NCBI RefSeq assembly: GCF_013141725.1
Contig: NZ_WHNZ01000061.1
Location: 310,001-374,000, forward strand
DNA length: 64,000 nt
Direction: 5' to 3'
Source of the DNA: Paenibacillus planticolens
GTDB taxonomy: Bacteria; Bacillota; Bacilli; Paenibacillales; NBRC-103111
Part shown: positions 35,876 to 44,649 of the stretch, one piece after another
Layout of the letters: each line of letters opens with the position of its first letter
Numbering within the stretch: position 1 is the first letter of the stretch
Notes under the pieces: model-generated
The model's input: the letters and a program-made list of their open reading frames with translations, nothing else
Told to the model about the DNA's origin: nothing
The model's database searches: none
Program-made: the position numbers and the translations under genes

Positions 35876-35903
35876 GGTTGAGTTTGGCCGAGTTGAGATA
35901 TGC

Positions 35904-35936
35904 CAAAAAACTCCTTGCCCAATTTGGCAAGGAGTT
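35904..35936 (-). terminator. PyrR-controlled attenuator terminator
   Basis: AACTCCTTGCC / GGCAAGGAGTT, an 11-bp stem with a 6-nt loop, is followed by TTTTTT on the minus strand. It lies between the PyrR-binding sequence and pyrR. Confidence 0.88.
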
Positions 35937-36048
35937 AGCGTGCATAAAGATACAGAGCGGGGCATAAGGATGCGCACATCCCCAAGCTTGTTCATAAACC
36001 GAATCCGCGACTCAGTCTATCCCGTCTTTTCTCATCGACTACCTTGCC

Positions 36049-36062
36049 AGCCTCTCTGGACT
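36049..36062 (-). promoter_or_regulatory. PyrR RNA-binding site (anti-antiterminator)
   Basis: AGTCCAGAGAGGCT on the minus strand matches the PyrR target consensus ARUCCNGNGAGGYU at every position. It lies about 113 nt upstream of the attenuator stem. Confidence 0.9.
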
Positions 36063-36092
36063 GTTTTTAAAGGTACATATGTAATTAAAAGA

Positions 36093-36121
36093 ATTATGCC
36101 ACTTTCGACAAGACATGTCAA
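36093..36121 (-). promoter_or_regulatory. sigma-A promoter of the pyr operon
   Basis: TTGACA-N17-CATAAT on the minus strand. The predicted start near 36086 gives a leader of about 250 nt containing the PyrR site and the attenuator. Confidence 0.82.
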
Positions 36122-36140
36122 TATGCATAACGTTGAATTT

Positions 36141-36170
36141 TTGAGCAGAGGATTTCCTATGTGTTATAAT
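36141..36170 (+). promoter_or_regulatory. sigma-A promoter of the ABC exporter pair
   Basis: TTGAGC-N18-TATAAT on the plus strand lies 51 bp before the first exporter start. It is back-to-back with the pyr promoter. Confidence 0.6.
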
Positions 36171-36221
36171 TTACATATTAAATAGGATTCCGCTTTGTTA
36201 CGAAACTCTAAGGAGGAAAAC

Positions 36222-37946
36222 ATGTTCAAACTGTTCAAGCTTTTGAAACCGTACAGAATTTCAGTTGCTGCTATCATTACGTTAATGCTTCTGCAGTCGC
36301 TGGCCCAATTATATCTCCCCACTTTGCTCGCGGACATCGTCGATGTCGGGGTCTTAAAAGGAGATGTTGCATACATTCTCCGTTTTGGGGTTTATATGCT
36401 TTTAGTAGCTATGGGCGCTATGGGCTGTGTCATCATCGCAAGCTACTTGCTGGCTCGGACGGCTACTGGATTCGGAAGAGATTTACGCGGCAAGCTTTTC
36501 AGCCATGTCGAAAGCTTTTCATTGCATGAATTTGACAAGCTCGGCACCTCCTCTCTGATTACAAGAACGACGAACGACATCGCGCAAGTCCAGCAGGTAA
36601 TCGTCATGATGCGGATGTTCATCGGCGCGCCGACGATGCTGATTGGCGGTGTGATTATGGCCACCTACAAAGATGCTCATCTGGCGATTGTCCTGATCTC
36701 CGTTATCCCGATTCTTGCGTTGGCGATCATTGGCATCATGCTCAAAGGGCTTCCGCTTTTTAAATTGCTGCAAGTCAAAATCGACGGCATAAACCTCGTG
36801 CTTCGCGAGCATTTAACCGGCATTCGGGTCATTCGCGCTTTTAACCGTTCCGGACATGAAAAACAGAAGTTTGAGAAAGCGAACCTCGATTACACCCAAA
36901 CAGCCATCAAAGTAAACACCATCATGGCGACCATGATGCCGGTGATGATGCTGGTCTTTAACCTGGGCATTGTCGTCATCCTTTGGTATGGCGGAGTGCG
37001 GATTGACGATAACCAAATGCAGATTGGCGATTTGATGGCTTTCATCCAATATGCGATGCAAATTATGTTCTCGATGTTCATGATGACGATGATCTTCATG
37101 ATGATACCTAGAGCATCCGCATCTTCCGTGCGTATTCATGAAGTTTTGTCCATGAACTCTACGATCCATGATGCCAATGAGGCGAAAAGCCTTTCTTCGA
37201 ATCAAGCTGCGATCGAATTTAAGAATGTGACTTTCAGCTATCCTGGCGCAGAACAGCCGGCGATTCGTGATATTTCCTTCCGGGCCGAGCCCGGTGAGGT
37301 AACTGCCATTATCGGAGGTACAGGTTCCGGTAAAACGACACTGATTAATTTGCTTTTACGCTTTTACGATATAAACGGAGGCAGCATTACCGTTGGCGGC
37401 CTTCCCTTGCCTGCACTGAAGCTGGAAAGCCTCCGGCAGCATATCGGTTACGTGCCTCAAAAGGCAGCGTTATTTTCCGGAACCGTTGCCGATAACATCC
37501 GTTTCGGACATGAGACGGCGACGGACGAGGAGATCCGCCAGGCGGCTGCGACTGCGCAAGCGGCAGATTTCATTGCCGAGCTGAAAGACGGATATGAATC
37601 GATTCTCGCCCAAGGCGGAACGAATTTATCAGGCGGTCAGAAACAGCGGCTCGCCATTGCAAGGGCGCTCGCCCGCAAACCGGAAATCTATGTGTTCGAC
37701 GACAGCTTCTCCGCGCTTGACTTCAAAACCGATGCTAAGCTGAGAGCAGCGCTTAAAGTGGAGACGGTACAAGCAACGAAGATCATCGTAGCCCAGCGTG
37801 TCAGCACCATTATGGACGCTAACCGGATCATCGTTTTGGAAGATGGGCGTATTGCAGGTATCGGCACGCATGCCGAGCTGATGAGCACCTGCAGCGTATA
37901 TCAAGAAATTGTGGCTTCCCAGCTGTCAGAGGAGGAAATTGCATGA
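36222..37946 (+). CDS. ABC exporter half-transporter with degenerate nucleotide site
   Basis: This 574-residue protein has six N-terminal helices (first: ISVAAIITLMLLQSLAQLYL) and a C-terminal ATPase with Walker A GGTGSGKTT and signature LSGGQKQRLAIA. The Walker B segment reads IYVFDDSFSALD, with Asp where the catalytic Glu should be. The switch segment reads VAQRVSTI, with Gln replacing His. These changes define the degenerate half of heterodimeric exporters such as TM287/288 or BmrCD. The ATG at 36222 follows AAGGAGG. It overlaps the next gene by 4 bp and should pair with its product to export lipophilic compounds or drugs. Confidence 0.92.
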   Translation: MFKLFKLLKPYRISVAAIITLMLLQSLAQLYLPTLLADIVDVGVLKGDVAYILRFGVYMLLVAMGAMGCVIIASYLLARTATGFGRDLRGKLFSHVESFSLHEFDKLGTSSLITRTTNDIAQVQQVIVMMRMFIGAPTMLIGGVIMATYKDAHLAIVLISVIPILALAIIGIMLKGLPLFKLLQVKIDGINLVLREHLTGIRVIRAFNRSGHEKQKFEKANLDYTQTAIKVNTIMATMMPVMMLVFNLGIVVILWYGGVRIDDNQMQIGDLMAFIQYAMQIMFSMFMMTMIFMMIPRASASSVRIHEVLSMNSTIHDANEAKSLSSNQAAIEFKNVTFSYPGAEQPAIRDISFRAEPGEVTAIIGGTGSGKTTLINLLLRFYDINGGSITVGGLPLPALKLESLRQHIGYVPQKAALFSGTVADNIRFGHETATDEEIRQAAATAQAADFIAELKDGYESILAQGGTNLSGGQKQRLAIARALARKPEIYVFDDSFSALDFKTDAKLRAALKVETVQATKIIVAQRVSTIMDANRIIVLEDGRIAGIGTHAELMSTCSVYQEIVASQLSEEEIA

Positions 37947-39829
37947 GTGAACAATCGAAAAAGCAGCCCCCTTCTTCCTCACAAGGAGTAAATTCGGCTC
38001 ATTTTGGCCGTGGAGGCATGGGGGCAATGGGCAGGCCGGTTCAAAAAGCGAAAGATTTCAAAGGGACATTGCGCCGCCTTTTCAGCTATATGAAACCGTT
38101 CCGGGTATCCATCTTTTTTGTTATTGGGGCTGCTATCCTGAGTACGGTATTCAGCATCATTAGTCCCAAACTGATGGGGAACGCAACGACAAAGCTGTAT
38201 GAAGGCTCCATGGCCAAACTGAAAGGTGTGGCCGGCGCCAAAATCGATTTCGATGCGCTCCTTCAGATCGTTTTGATCCTCGCTGCGCTTTATGTATTCA
38301 GTGCTGTATTAACCTTTATCCAGCAAAGGATCATGGTTGGCGTCACTCAGAAAATCGTGTTTAATCTTCGTAAAGATATCAGCGAAAAGCTGACCCGGGT
38401 CCCTCTTTCCTTTTTTGACACACGCAGCCACGGGGATACGATGAGTCGCGCCACGAACGACGTGGATACGATCTCGTCCACCATGCAGCAGAGCTTGACG
38501 CAGTTGATCACCTCGGTCGTAACACTGCTGGGGATCATCATCATGATGCTTACGATTAGCCCTTTGCTCACATTAGCCACCATCATTACTTTGCCTTTAA
38601 GTATTTGGGGAACGAAGATCATTGCTTCACGGTCTCAAAAGTATTTCAAAGGACAACAACAAACGCTTGGCGAGCTAAACGGCCACGTCGAAGAGATGTA
38701 TACCGGGCATACCATTGTTAAAGCTTTCGGACGCGAAAACAAATCGATCGAGAAATTCAATGAAATTAATAACGGGTTATATCACTCCGGCTGGAAGGCG
38801 CAATTCATTTCCGGGATGATTTTTCCCCTCATGTCGTTTATCGGCAATATCGGTTATGTGCTTGTCAGCGTTATCGGGGGGATCATGGTTACGAATGGCT
38901 CGATCAAAATCGGTGATATTCTGGCGTTCATTCAATACTCCGGACAATTTGGAATGCCGATCACACAGGTTGCCAACATCGCGAACATTATTCAGTCCAC
39001 AATCGCAGCCGCCGAACGAATCTTCGAGCTTTTGGATGAGCCTGAGGAAGTGTTGGAAGAGGCAGCCGGCAAAGCTTTATCCAATGTGCGCGGGATTGTG
39101 CAATTTAAGGACGTCGCTTTCTCCTACAAAGCGGATACGCCGCTTATCGATCATATGAATATTGAGGTAAAACCGGGACAAACGGTAGCCATTGTCGGAC
39201 CGACCGGAGCGGGCAAAACGACGATTGTCAACCTGCTGATGCGCTTCTATGAATTGCAAAGCGGGACGATTTCCATCGATGGCGTAGATTCACGCAAAAT
39301 GTCTCGCAGCGATCTTCGCGGACTTTTCGGGATGGTCCTTCAAGACACTTGGCTGTTCAACGGGACAATTCGCGATAATATTGCTTACGGCCGAGAGGGC
39401 GCGTCCGATGAAGATATTGTGAATGCAGCGCGGGCGGCTTACGCGGATCATTTCATTCGAACGCTGCCGGACGGTTACGAAACAGTGCTCAATGAAGAAG
39501 CCTCCAATCTCTCTCATGGACAAAAGCAGCTGCTGACTATTGCCCGGGCAATTCTCGCGGATCCTGCGATCCTGATTCTCGATGAGGCGACCAGCTCCGT
39601 AGATACACGGACGGAAGTTTCCATTCAGAGAGCGATGAACAATCTGATGGAGAATCGCACGAGCTTTGTCATTGCGCACCGTCTTTCTACCATTCGAGAT
39701 GCCGATCTCATTCTTGTAATGAATCATGGTACTGTGATTGAGCAAGGAACTCACGAACAGCTCCTCTCGCAGCAAGGCTTCTATGCCGACCTTTACAACA
39801 GCCAATTCGCCTCAAATGCCGTTTCATAA
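37943..39829 (+). CDS. ABC exporter half-transporter with canonical nucleotide site
   Basis: This 628-residue partner has a longer N-terminus containing a Gly-rich cytoplasmic stretch (GRGGMGAMGRP) before six helices. The ATPase has Walker A GPTGAGKTT, Walker B LILDEATSSVD with the catalytic Glu, and switch IAHRLSTI. Its signature reads LSHGQKQLL rather than LSGGQ, as is usual in this half, because it completes the degenerate site of the partner. The 4-bp overlap with the preceding gene implies coupled translation and a 1:1 heterodimer. A terminator follows. Confidence 0.92.
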   Translation: MSEQSKKQPPSSSQGVNSAHFGRGGMGAMGRPVQKAKDFKGTLRRLFSYMKPFRVSIFFVIGAAILSTVFSIISPKLMGNATTKLYEGSMAKLKGVAGAKIDFDALLQIVLILAALYVFSAVLTFIQQRIMVGVTQKIVFNLRKDISEKLTRVPLSFFDTRSHGDTMSRATNDVDTISSTMQQSLTQLITSVVTLLGIIIMMLTISPLLTLATIITLPLSIWGTKIIASRSQKYFKGQQQTLGELNGHVEEMYTGHTIVKAFGRENKSIEKFNEINNGLYHSGWKAQFISGMIFPLMSFIGNIGYVLVSVIGGIMVTNGSIKIGDILAFIQYSGQFGMPITQVANIANIIQSTIAAAERIFELLDEPEEVLEEAAGKALSNVRGIVQFKDVAFSYKADTPLIDHMNIEVKPGQTVAIVGPTGAGKTTIVNLLMRFYELQSGTISIDGVDSRKMSRSDLRGLFGMVLQDTWLFNGTIRDNIAYGREGASDEDIVNAARAAYADHFIRTLPDGYETVLNEEASNLSHGQKQLLTIARAILADPAILILDEATSSVDTRTEVSIQRAMNNLMENRTSFVIAHRLSTIRDADLILVMNHGTVIEQGTHEQLLSQQGFYADLYNSQFASNAVS

Positions 39830-39834
39830 TCAGG

Positions 39835-39877
39835 GGACTGCGTACCGAGTTCATCGGGCTCCTTACGCAGTCCTTTT
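39835..39877 (+). terminator. terminator of the ABC exporter pair
   Basis: GGACTGCGTA and TACGCAGTCC, a 10-bp stem, is followed by TTTT. It lies between the second exporter gene and dapH. Confidence 0.8.
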
Positions 39878-39937
39878 CACCTCGTCCCCTATCTGCTAAT
39901 ATAGGAGAGTCAATTTAATTTTGAAGGAGATGTCACC

Positions 39938-40648
39938 ATGAGCGAAATGAATACGCTAGAAATCATTCAGTTTATTAAAGAAAGCAAGAAAAAAACACCT
40001 GTGAAAGTATATGTAAAAGGAAACCTTGACGGCATTAACTTCGGAGAAGGCAGCCAATCCTTCATTTCCGGCGGCAGCGGCGTCGTATTTGGCGAGTGGA
40101 GCGAAATCTCCCCTGTGCTGGAAGCTAACAAAGAGCAAATCGCTGATTATGTGGTTGAATCAGACCGCCGCAACTCCGCGATCCCTATGCTTGACCTGAA
40201 AGGCATCAACGCTCGTATCGAGCCAGGTGCGGTTATTCGCGATAAAGTACATATCGGTGACAACGCCGTTATTATGATGGGCGCACTTATCAACATCGGC
40301 GCATCCGTAGGCGACGGCACGATGATCGACATGAACGCGGTTCTTGGCGGCAGAGCGCAAGTCGGCAAAATGTGTCACATCGGAGCCGGAGCTGTTGTTG
40401 CCGGCGTAATCGAGCCTCCTTCCGCACAACCATGCGTAATCGAGGATGATGTGCTTGTAGGCGCGAACGCAGTTATCTTGGAAGGCGTGCGCATCGGTAA
40501 AGGTTCCGTTGTTGCCGCTGGTGCAATCGTTACTCAAGACGTAGAAGAATATACCGTTGTTGCAGGTGCTCCTGCGCGCGTAATCAAAAAAGTTGACGAC
40601 AAAACAAAATCCAAAACAGAAATCTTACAAGATCTTCGTACCCTGTAA
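39938..40648 (+). CDS. dapH: 2,3,4,5-tetrahydropyridine-2,6-dicarboxylate N-acetyltransferase
   Basis: This 236-residue acetyltransferase transfers acetyl from acetyl-CoA to tetrahydrodipicolinate, opening the acetylated branch to diaminopimelate. An N-terminal domain ([20 protein letters not shown] region) is followed by a left-handed beta-helix of hexapeptide repeats: [60 protein letters not shown]. These are typical of the DapH family. AAGGAG lies before the ATG. It is followed 20 bp later by dapL; together with patA opposite, the pathway step set is complete. Confidence 0.95.
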   Translation: MSEMNTLEIIQFIKESKKKTPVKVYVKGNLDGINFGEGSQSFISGGSGVVFGEWSEISPVLEANKEQIADYVVESDRRNSAIPMLDLKGINARIEPGAVIRDKVHIGDNAVIMMGALINIGASVGDGTMIDMNAVLGGRAQVGKMCHIGAGAVVAGVIEPPSAQPCVIEDDVLVGANAVILEGVRIGKGSVVAAGAIVTQDVEEYTVVAGAPARVIKKVDDKTKSKTEILQDLRTL

Positions 40649-40668
40649 GATCATCTGGAGGGAACGCT

Positions 40669-41790
40669 ATGCTTAGCCCTTTCACCCTTCTGCGCCGTGA
40701 GCTGCACCAAATCCCGGAGCCGGGCTTTCAGGAATTCAAGACGCAGCAGCTGCTTCTGGACCACCTTGCCAAGCTGCCGCAGGATCGGATGACCATCCGT
40801 ACATGGCGTACAGGCATTCTGGTTTATTTGAAAGGAACGAATCCAACCAAACGCTTCGGTTACCGGGCGGACATGGACGGGCTGCCGATCACGGAGGAAA
40901 CTTCTCTACCGTTTCCTTCGCAGCACCCCGGTTACATGCATGCCTGCGGACATGATTTGCACATGTCCATCGGAATGGGCGTTGTTGCCCATTTCGCTCA
41001 GCAACCGATGCGGGATGATCTGGTTGTCTTGTTTCAGCCAGCGGAGGAAGGCCCCGGCGGCGCCTTGCCAATGCTTGCAGCGGAAGAGCTGCAGGATTGG
41101 AAGCCAGATCAGATGGTGGCCCTCCATATTGCTCCCGAATACCCGGTGGGTACGATTGCCACGCGGCCTGAAATCCTGTTCGCCAATACCTCTGAGCTGT
41201 TTATCGACCTCTTAGGCAAAGGCGGACATGCGGCCTATCCGCATCAAGCGAACGATATGATCATCGCGGCGACACAAATGGTTGGCCAACTGCAGACGAT
41301 CGTTTCCCGCAATGTGAATCCGCTGGATTCGGCTGTGGTTACCATCGGCAAAATGGAAGCTGGCACGAAGCAGAACATCATTGCCGAGAAAGGCCGCTTG
41401 GAAGGCACGATTCGCACCCTTTCCGCCGATTCGATGAACAAGATCAAGAAGCGGATCGAGGCGGTCGCAGCCGGTATCGAAAGTTCCTTTGAATGCAAAG
41501 TCACGATCGATTACGGTTCCAATTACCGCCAAGTGTTTAATGATCCTGCCCTTACGTTGGAATTTATGACGTGGCTGCGCACAAACGATCAGGTTCAGCT
41601 TGTGGAATGCACGGAAGCTATGACCGGTGAAGATTTCGGCTACTTTCTGGAGCAAATTCCCGGCTTCATGTTCTGGTTAGGGGTAGACACCCCGCACGGC
41701 CTGCACAACGCCAAGCTCGACCCGGACGAGCGCGCCATTGACGTGGCGATAGACACAATAACCGCATATTTTAGATATAAAGCCCAGTAA
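40669..41790 (+). CDS. dapL: N-acetyldiaminopimelate deacetylase
   Basis: This 373-residue M20D amidohydrolase has the metal-binding pattern of the hippuricase/IAA-amino-acid group: [24 protein letters not shown] near residue 89, [22 protein letters not shown], and a late EDFGYF with the catalytic region. B. subtilis YkuR, the N-acetyl-L,L-DAP deacetylase, has this size and gene position next to dapH. It removes the acetate in the last step before the L,L-DAP epimerase. GGAGG precedes the ATG. The gene ends at a strong terminator shared with patA. Confidence 0.92.
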   Translation: MLSPFTLLRRELHQIPEPGFQEFKTQQLLLDHLAKLPQDRMTIRTWRTGILVYLKGTNPTKRFGYRADMDGLPITEETSLPFPSQHPGYMHACGHDLHMSIGMGVVAHFAQQPMRDDLVVLFQPAEEGPGGALPMLAAEELQDWKPDQMVALHIAPEYPVGTIATRPEILFANTSELFIDLLGKGGHAAYPHQANDMIIAATQMVGQLQTIVSRNVNPLDSAVVTIGKMEAGTKQNIIAEKGRLEGTIRTLSADSMNKIKKRIEAVAAGIESSFECKVTIDYGSNYRQVFNDPALTLEFMTWLRTNDQVQLVECTEAMTGEDFGYFLEQIPGFMFWLGVDTPHGLHNAKLDPDERAIDVAIDTITAYFRYKAQ

Positions 41791-41797
41791 GTAATGC

Positions 41798-41842
41798 AAA
41801 AAAACCTCCAAGCCCTTGTGAAATGGGCTTTGGAGGTTTTTT
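41798..41842. terminator. bidirectional terminator between dapL and patA
   Basis: AAAACCTCCAAGCCC and GGGCTTTGGAGGTTTT form a stem flanked by A- and T-runs, able to stop both convergent transcripts. Confidence 0.88.
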
Positions 41843-41851
41843 GTGCGCAAG

Positions 41852-43006
41852 TTACAATTTGCTGATAAAACGTTCCAAACGGTTTAGCGACTCTTCCAAT
41901 ACTTCCTGCGAATAAGCGTAAGAAATACGGATAAAGCCTTCCCCATAGGAAGTAAAAGCATCCCCTGGCACAACGGCGACATGTTCTTCTTGAAGCAGTC
42001 TCATCGCGAATTCCTGGGAAGATAGTCCGAATTTAGTAATGGAAGGGAACAAATAGAACGCCCCGTCCGGTTTATCCAACTCAAACCCCATTGCCAGCAA
42101 TCTATCATAGACATAGTCTCTGCGTGCTTCATATTCTTTCCGCATCGGCAGCGCATCGTCAATGCCGGCCGTCAAAGCTTCCAGCGCCGCATACTGGCTT
42201 ACTGAGCTGGCGCAGGTGACATTGTATTGGTGCACCTTAACCATATGCTCCGTAATATTGGCTGGCGCCAGTGTAAAGCCTATCCGCCATCCTGTCATCG
42301 CATGGGATTTGGACAACCCGTTAATGACAATCGTTTTTTCCCGCAGCTTGCCGATGGTCGCAATGGATTGATGCGATTCCCCATATACAAGCTCGCTGTA
42401 TATTTCATCGGATAAAACAAACAATTCCCGGTCTTCCAGCAGTTGTGCCAAATCGCTCAGTTCTTGCTTGCTCAGCACTTGCCCCGTTGGATTGGACGGA
42501 TAGCACAAAATCACGCAGCGCGTTTGATCGGTCAAGTAAGGCGCAAGCAGCTCGGCTGTTAATTTCAAACCATTCTCTCTCGTATCTACATACACGGGAA
42601 CGCCGCCGGCTAAGCGAATCAATGGCTCATACCCCGGATAAATCGGAGCTGGCAGGATGACTTCCGCACCAGGTGTAAGGATCGTTCGAAGTGCAATATC
42701 GACAGCTTGGCTGGCCCCCGCTGTCACGATAATCTCATCTGCCGCGCGGTAGGTTTGACCGTACTTCACGTTTACGAAATGCGACACCGCTTCTCTTAAC
42801 TCCAATAAGCCCGGATTTTGCGTATACACGGTTTTATTTTGATCCAGCGCCTTTTGTCCCGCTTCAATGATATGGCGCGGCGTCGGAAAGTCCGGCTGTC
42901 CGATCGTTAATGTCAGCGCCCCTGGAATCGTGCTGACCAGATTGGATATTTTGCGAATACCTGAAATTTGAATCTCTTTCACTTGTGGATTAATTAAATG
43001 GTCCAA
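41852..43006 (-). CDS. patA: N-acetyl-LL-diaminopimelate aminotransferase
   Basis: This 384-residue fold-type-I PLP enzyme is of the AspC/PatA group. Landmarks are TLTIGQPDFPTP, VTAGASQAVDIAL, CYPSNPTGQV, SDEIYSELVY and the Schiff-base lysine K233 in GLSKSHAMTGWRIGF. The TTG at 43006 is preferred: GAGGAG lies 8 bp upstream and the MDHLINPQVKEIQ N-terminus resembles PatA, whereas longer frames overlap the upstream gene. In B. subtilis PatA performs the transamination between DapH and the deacetylase. Its closeness to dapH-dapL makes that role likely here, although the family also takes other amino acids. Confidence 0.87.
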   Translation of the reverse strand: MDHLINPQVKEIQISGIRKISNLVSTIPGALTLTIGQPDFPTPRHIIEAGQKALDQNKTVYTQNPGLLELREAVSHFVNVKYGQTYRAADEIIVTAGASQAVDIALRTILTPGAEVILPAPIYPGYEPLIRLAGGVPVYVDTRENGLKLTAELLAPYLTDQTRCVILCYPSNPTGQVLSKQELSDLAQLLEDRELFVLSDEIYSELVYGESHQSIATIGKLREKTIVINGLSKSHAMTGWRIGFTLAPANITEHMVKVHQYNVTCASSVSQYAALEALTAGIDDALPMRKEYEARRDYVYDRLLAMGFELDKPDGAFYLFPSITKFGLSSQEFAMRLLQEEHVAVVPGDAFTSYGEGFIRISYAYSQEVLEESLNRLERFISKL

Positions 43007-43037
43007 GTGATTCACTCCTCTCCCCAACAGATGAACC

Positions 43038-43988
43038 CTAGGATTTTCGTATGGTTTGCAGCAGGTGCTCCATATCGGATGGAATCGGCGCTTCAAACTG
43101 CAGCCATTCCCCTGTCCTTGGATGCTCAAAACCAAGAATGGCGGCATGCAGCGCTTGTCCGTCCATTAACATGCCTTTGCTTTTGCCGTACATCGGATCG
43201 CCGACTAAAGGATGTCCGATAAATTTCATGTGTACCCGGATCTGATGCGTTCTACCCGTTTCCAGCTTAAGCTCCACAAGCGTGAAATCGCCGAATCGCT
43301 CCAATACAACAAAGTGGGTCACCGCGTGTTTACTGTTCTTCTCCGTTACGGTATACATCTTGCGATCATGGGAATCGCGCCCGATCGGCGCATCGATGGT
43401 CCCCTGATCATGCTGCAGATTCCCATGGACTAACGCGATATATTTGCGGTTGACCGTATGAGCCTTCAACTGCTCGGCCAAACTGGCATGGGCTTTGTCA
43501 TTCTTCGCCGACATGATTAAACCCGATGTATCCTTATCGATACGATGCACAATGCCGGGACGCAGTTCTCCATTGATTCCCGACAGATCTTTGCAATGAT
43601 GCATCAATGCATTGACTAGCGTGCCTGAATAATGCCCAGGCGCAGGATGAACAACTAGACCACGCTGCTTATTGATCACAATGACATCCCCATCCTCGTA
43701 GACCACGTTCAGCGGTATGTCTTCAGCAACAAGCTCAACGCCCTGCGGGTCGGGGATTTGGAGCGTTATGATGTCCTGCTCGGACAGCTTATAGTTCGGT
43801 TTGATCGTTTTCTCATTGACTTTAACGTGCCCGTCTTTGACCCATTGCTGCACCAAGGTTCGGGACACATCTTCTTCCAATGCTTCCGTAATGAATTTAT
43901 CGATTCTTTCATTGGCATACTGTTTGTCTACTGTCCATTCCACAACATCATTGGATGCGATCTCAGACGAGGTCTGATTTATGTTCAT
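43038..43988 (-). CDS. ylyB: RluD-family 23S rRNA pseudouridine synthase
   Basis: This 316-residue protein has an N-terminal S4 RNA-binding domain (ERIDKFITEALEEDVSRTLVQQWVKDGHV) and an RluA-family catalytic domain. The catalytic Asp lies in PGIVHRIDKDTSGLIM near residue 140, followed by KKY-like AHTVNRKYIALVHG and LETGRTHQIRVHM. The ATG at 43988 has GGGAG upstream and overlaps the lspA 3' end by 26 bp. B. subtilis ylyB follows lspA in the same way and precedes pyrR. It probably modifies uridines in the large rRNA during ribosome assembly. Confidence 0.92.
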   Translation of the reverse strand: MNINQTSSEIASNDVVEWTVDKQYANERIDKFITEALEEDVSRTLVQQWVKDGHVKVNEKTIKPNYKLSEQDIITLQIPDPQGVELVAEDIPLNVVYEDGDVIVINKQRGLVVHPAPGHYSGTLVNALMHHCKDLSGINGELRPGIVHRIDKDTSGLIMSAKNDKAHASLAEQLKAHTVNRKYIALVHGNLQHDQGTIDAPIGRDSHDRKMYTVTEKNSKHAVTHFVVLERFGDFTLVELKLETGRTHQIRVHMKFIGHPLVGDPMYGKSKGMLMDGQALHAAILGFEHPRTGEWLQFEAPIPSDMEHLLQTIRKS

Positions 43989-44481
43989 GTGCCGCTCCCT
44001 TTTTCTCTTTTCTCCAAACAAGAATCGAATCTAAGAAAATGAGGATAACCCCGATTACGATAGCGGAATCAGCAATATTGAATATCGGATAAATGTAGTA
44101 AATGTCCTTACCAAAAAAGCTGAAATCAAAAGTAACCTGCAGGAAATCCACAACTTCACCAAATAGTGCACGGTCAACAAAGTTGCCGATCGCTCCCCCA
44201 AGCAGCAAACTTAGCGCACAAGTTAACAACGTCTTTCGCTCGCGAATCGTCCGGCGCATATACCAAATGATTCCGATCAAAACAAATGTCGTAATCACGA
44301 TGAAAAACCATCTTTGGTTTTGCAAAATGCCGAAAGCCGCCCCTTTGTTACGATGGGAGGTAATCATGAAGAACTCGCCTAGCACAGAACGTTCTTCGCC
44401 GATCGGAATCCTCTTGACAATGAACCATTTGGACACTTGATCCAAAATAAACACAACAAGCGCATAGAAATAATATTTCAT
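43963..44481 (-). CDS. lspA: lipoprotein signal peptidase (signal peptidase II)
   Basis: This 172-residue four-helix membrane protease cleaves lipoprotein signal peptides after lipidation. Conserved elements are LDQVSKW (D14), RNKGAAFG, GGAIGNFVDR and the catalytic Asp pair D112 (GEVVDF) and D138 (FNIADS). It would process the three lipoproteins in the export cluster, among others. The ATG follows TTAGGAGG, which is part of the hairpin-SD element. The yteA gene diverges upstream, as ylyA does in Bacillus. Confidence 0.95.
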   Translation of the reverse strand: MKYYFYALVVFILDQVSKWFIVKRIPIGEERSVLGEFFMITSHRNKGAAFGILQNQRWFFIVITTFVLIGIIWYMRRTIRERKTLLTCALSLLLGGAIGNFVDRALFGEVVDFLQVTFDFSFFGKDIYYIYPIFNIADSAIVIGVILIFLDSILVWRKEKKGAAHEHKSDLV

Positions 44482-44490
44482 GATCTTTTC

Positions 44491-44532
44491 CTCCTAAGAG
44501 TTTTGCTTTAGCAAAACTTACCTCGTACGCAT
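44491..44532 (-). repeat. hairpin-SD element before lspA
   Basis: In minus-strand sense: ATGCGTACGAGGTA, then AGTTTTGC-TAAA-GCAAAACT (8-bp stem), then CTTAGGAGG and the lspA ATG. The stem differs from the sigE copies by a compensated pair (GC/GC instead of CC/GG), so pairing is conserved. Confidence 0.7.
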
Positions 44533-44649
44533 TAACTTTTATCGAAAGCATGAAAGGTCCCTTATTTTCAAGGATTTACCTCACTAAAAACTACTGTCGC
44601 TCGGCATTATAACGGTAGGATCAGCTGTAAGAAGGGAGCTGTACGACCT

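Noticed and set aside
36195-36221. Possible extra hairpin-SD copy before the first ABC exporter gene (ACGAAACTCTAAGGAGG)
   Set aside because: Only the right flank resembles the element; the left arm and the GCxTACGA flank are absent, so it is not counted.
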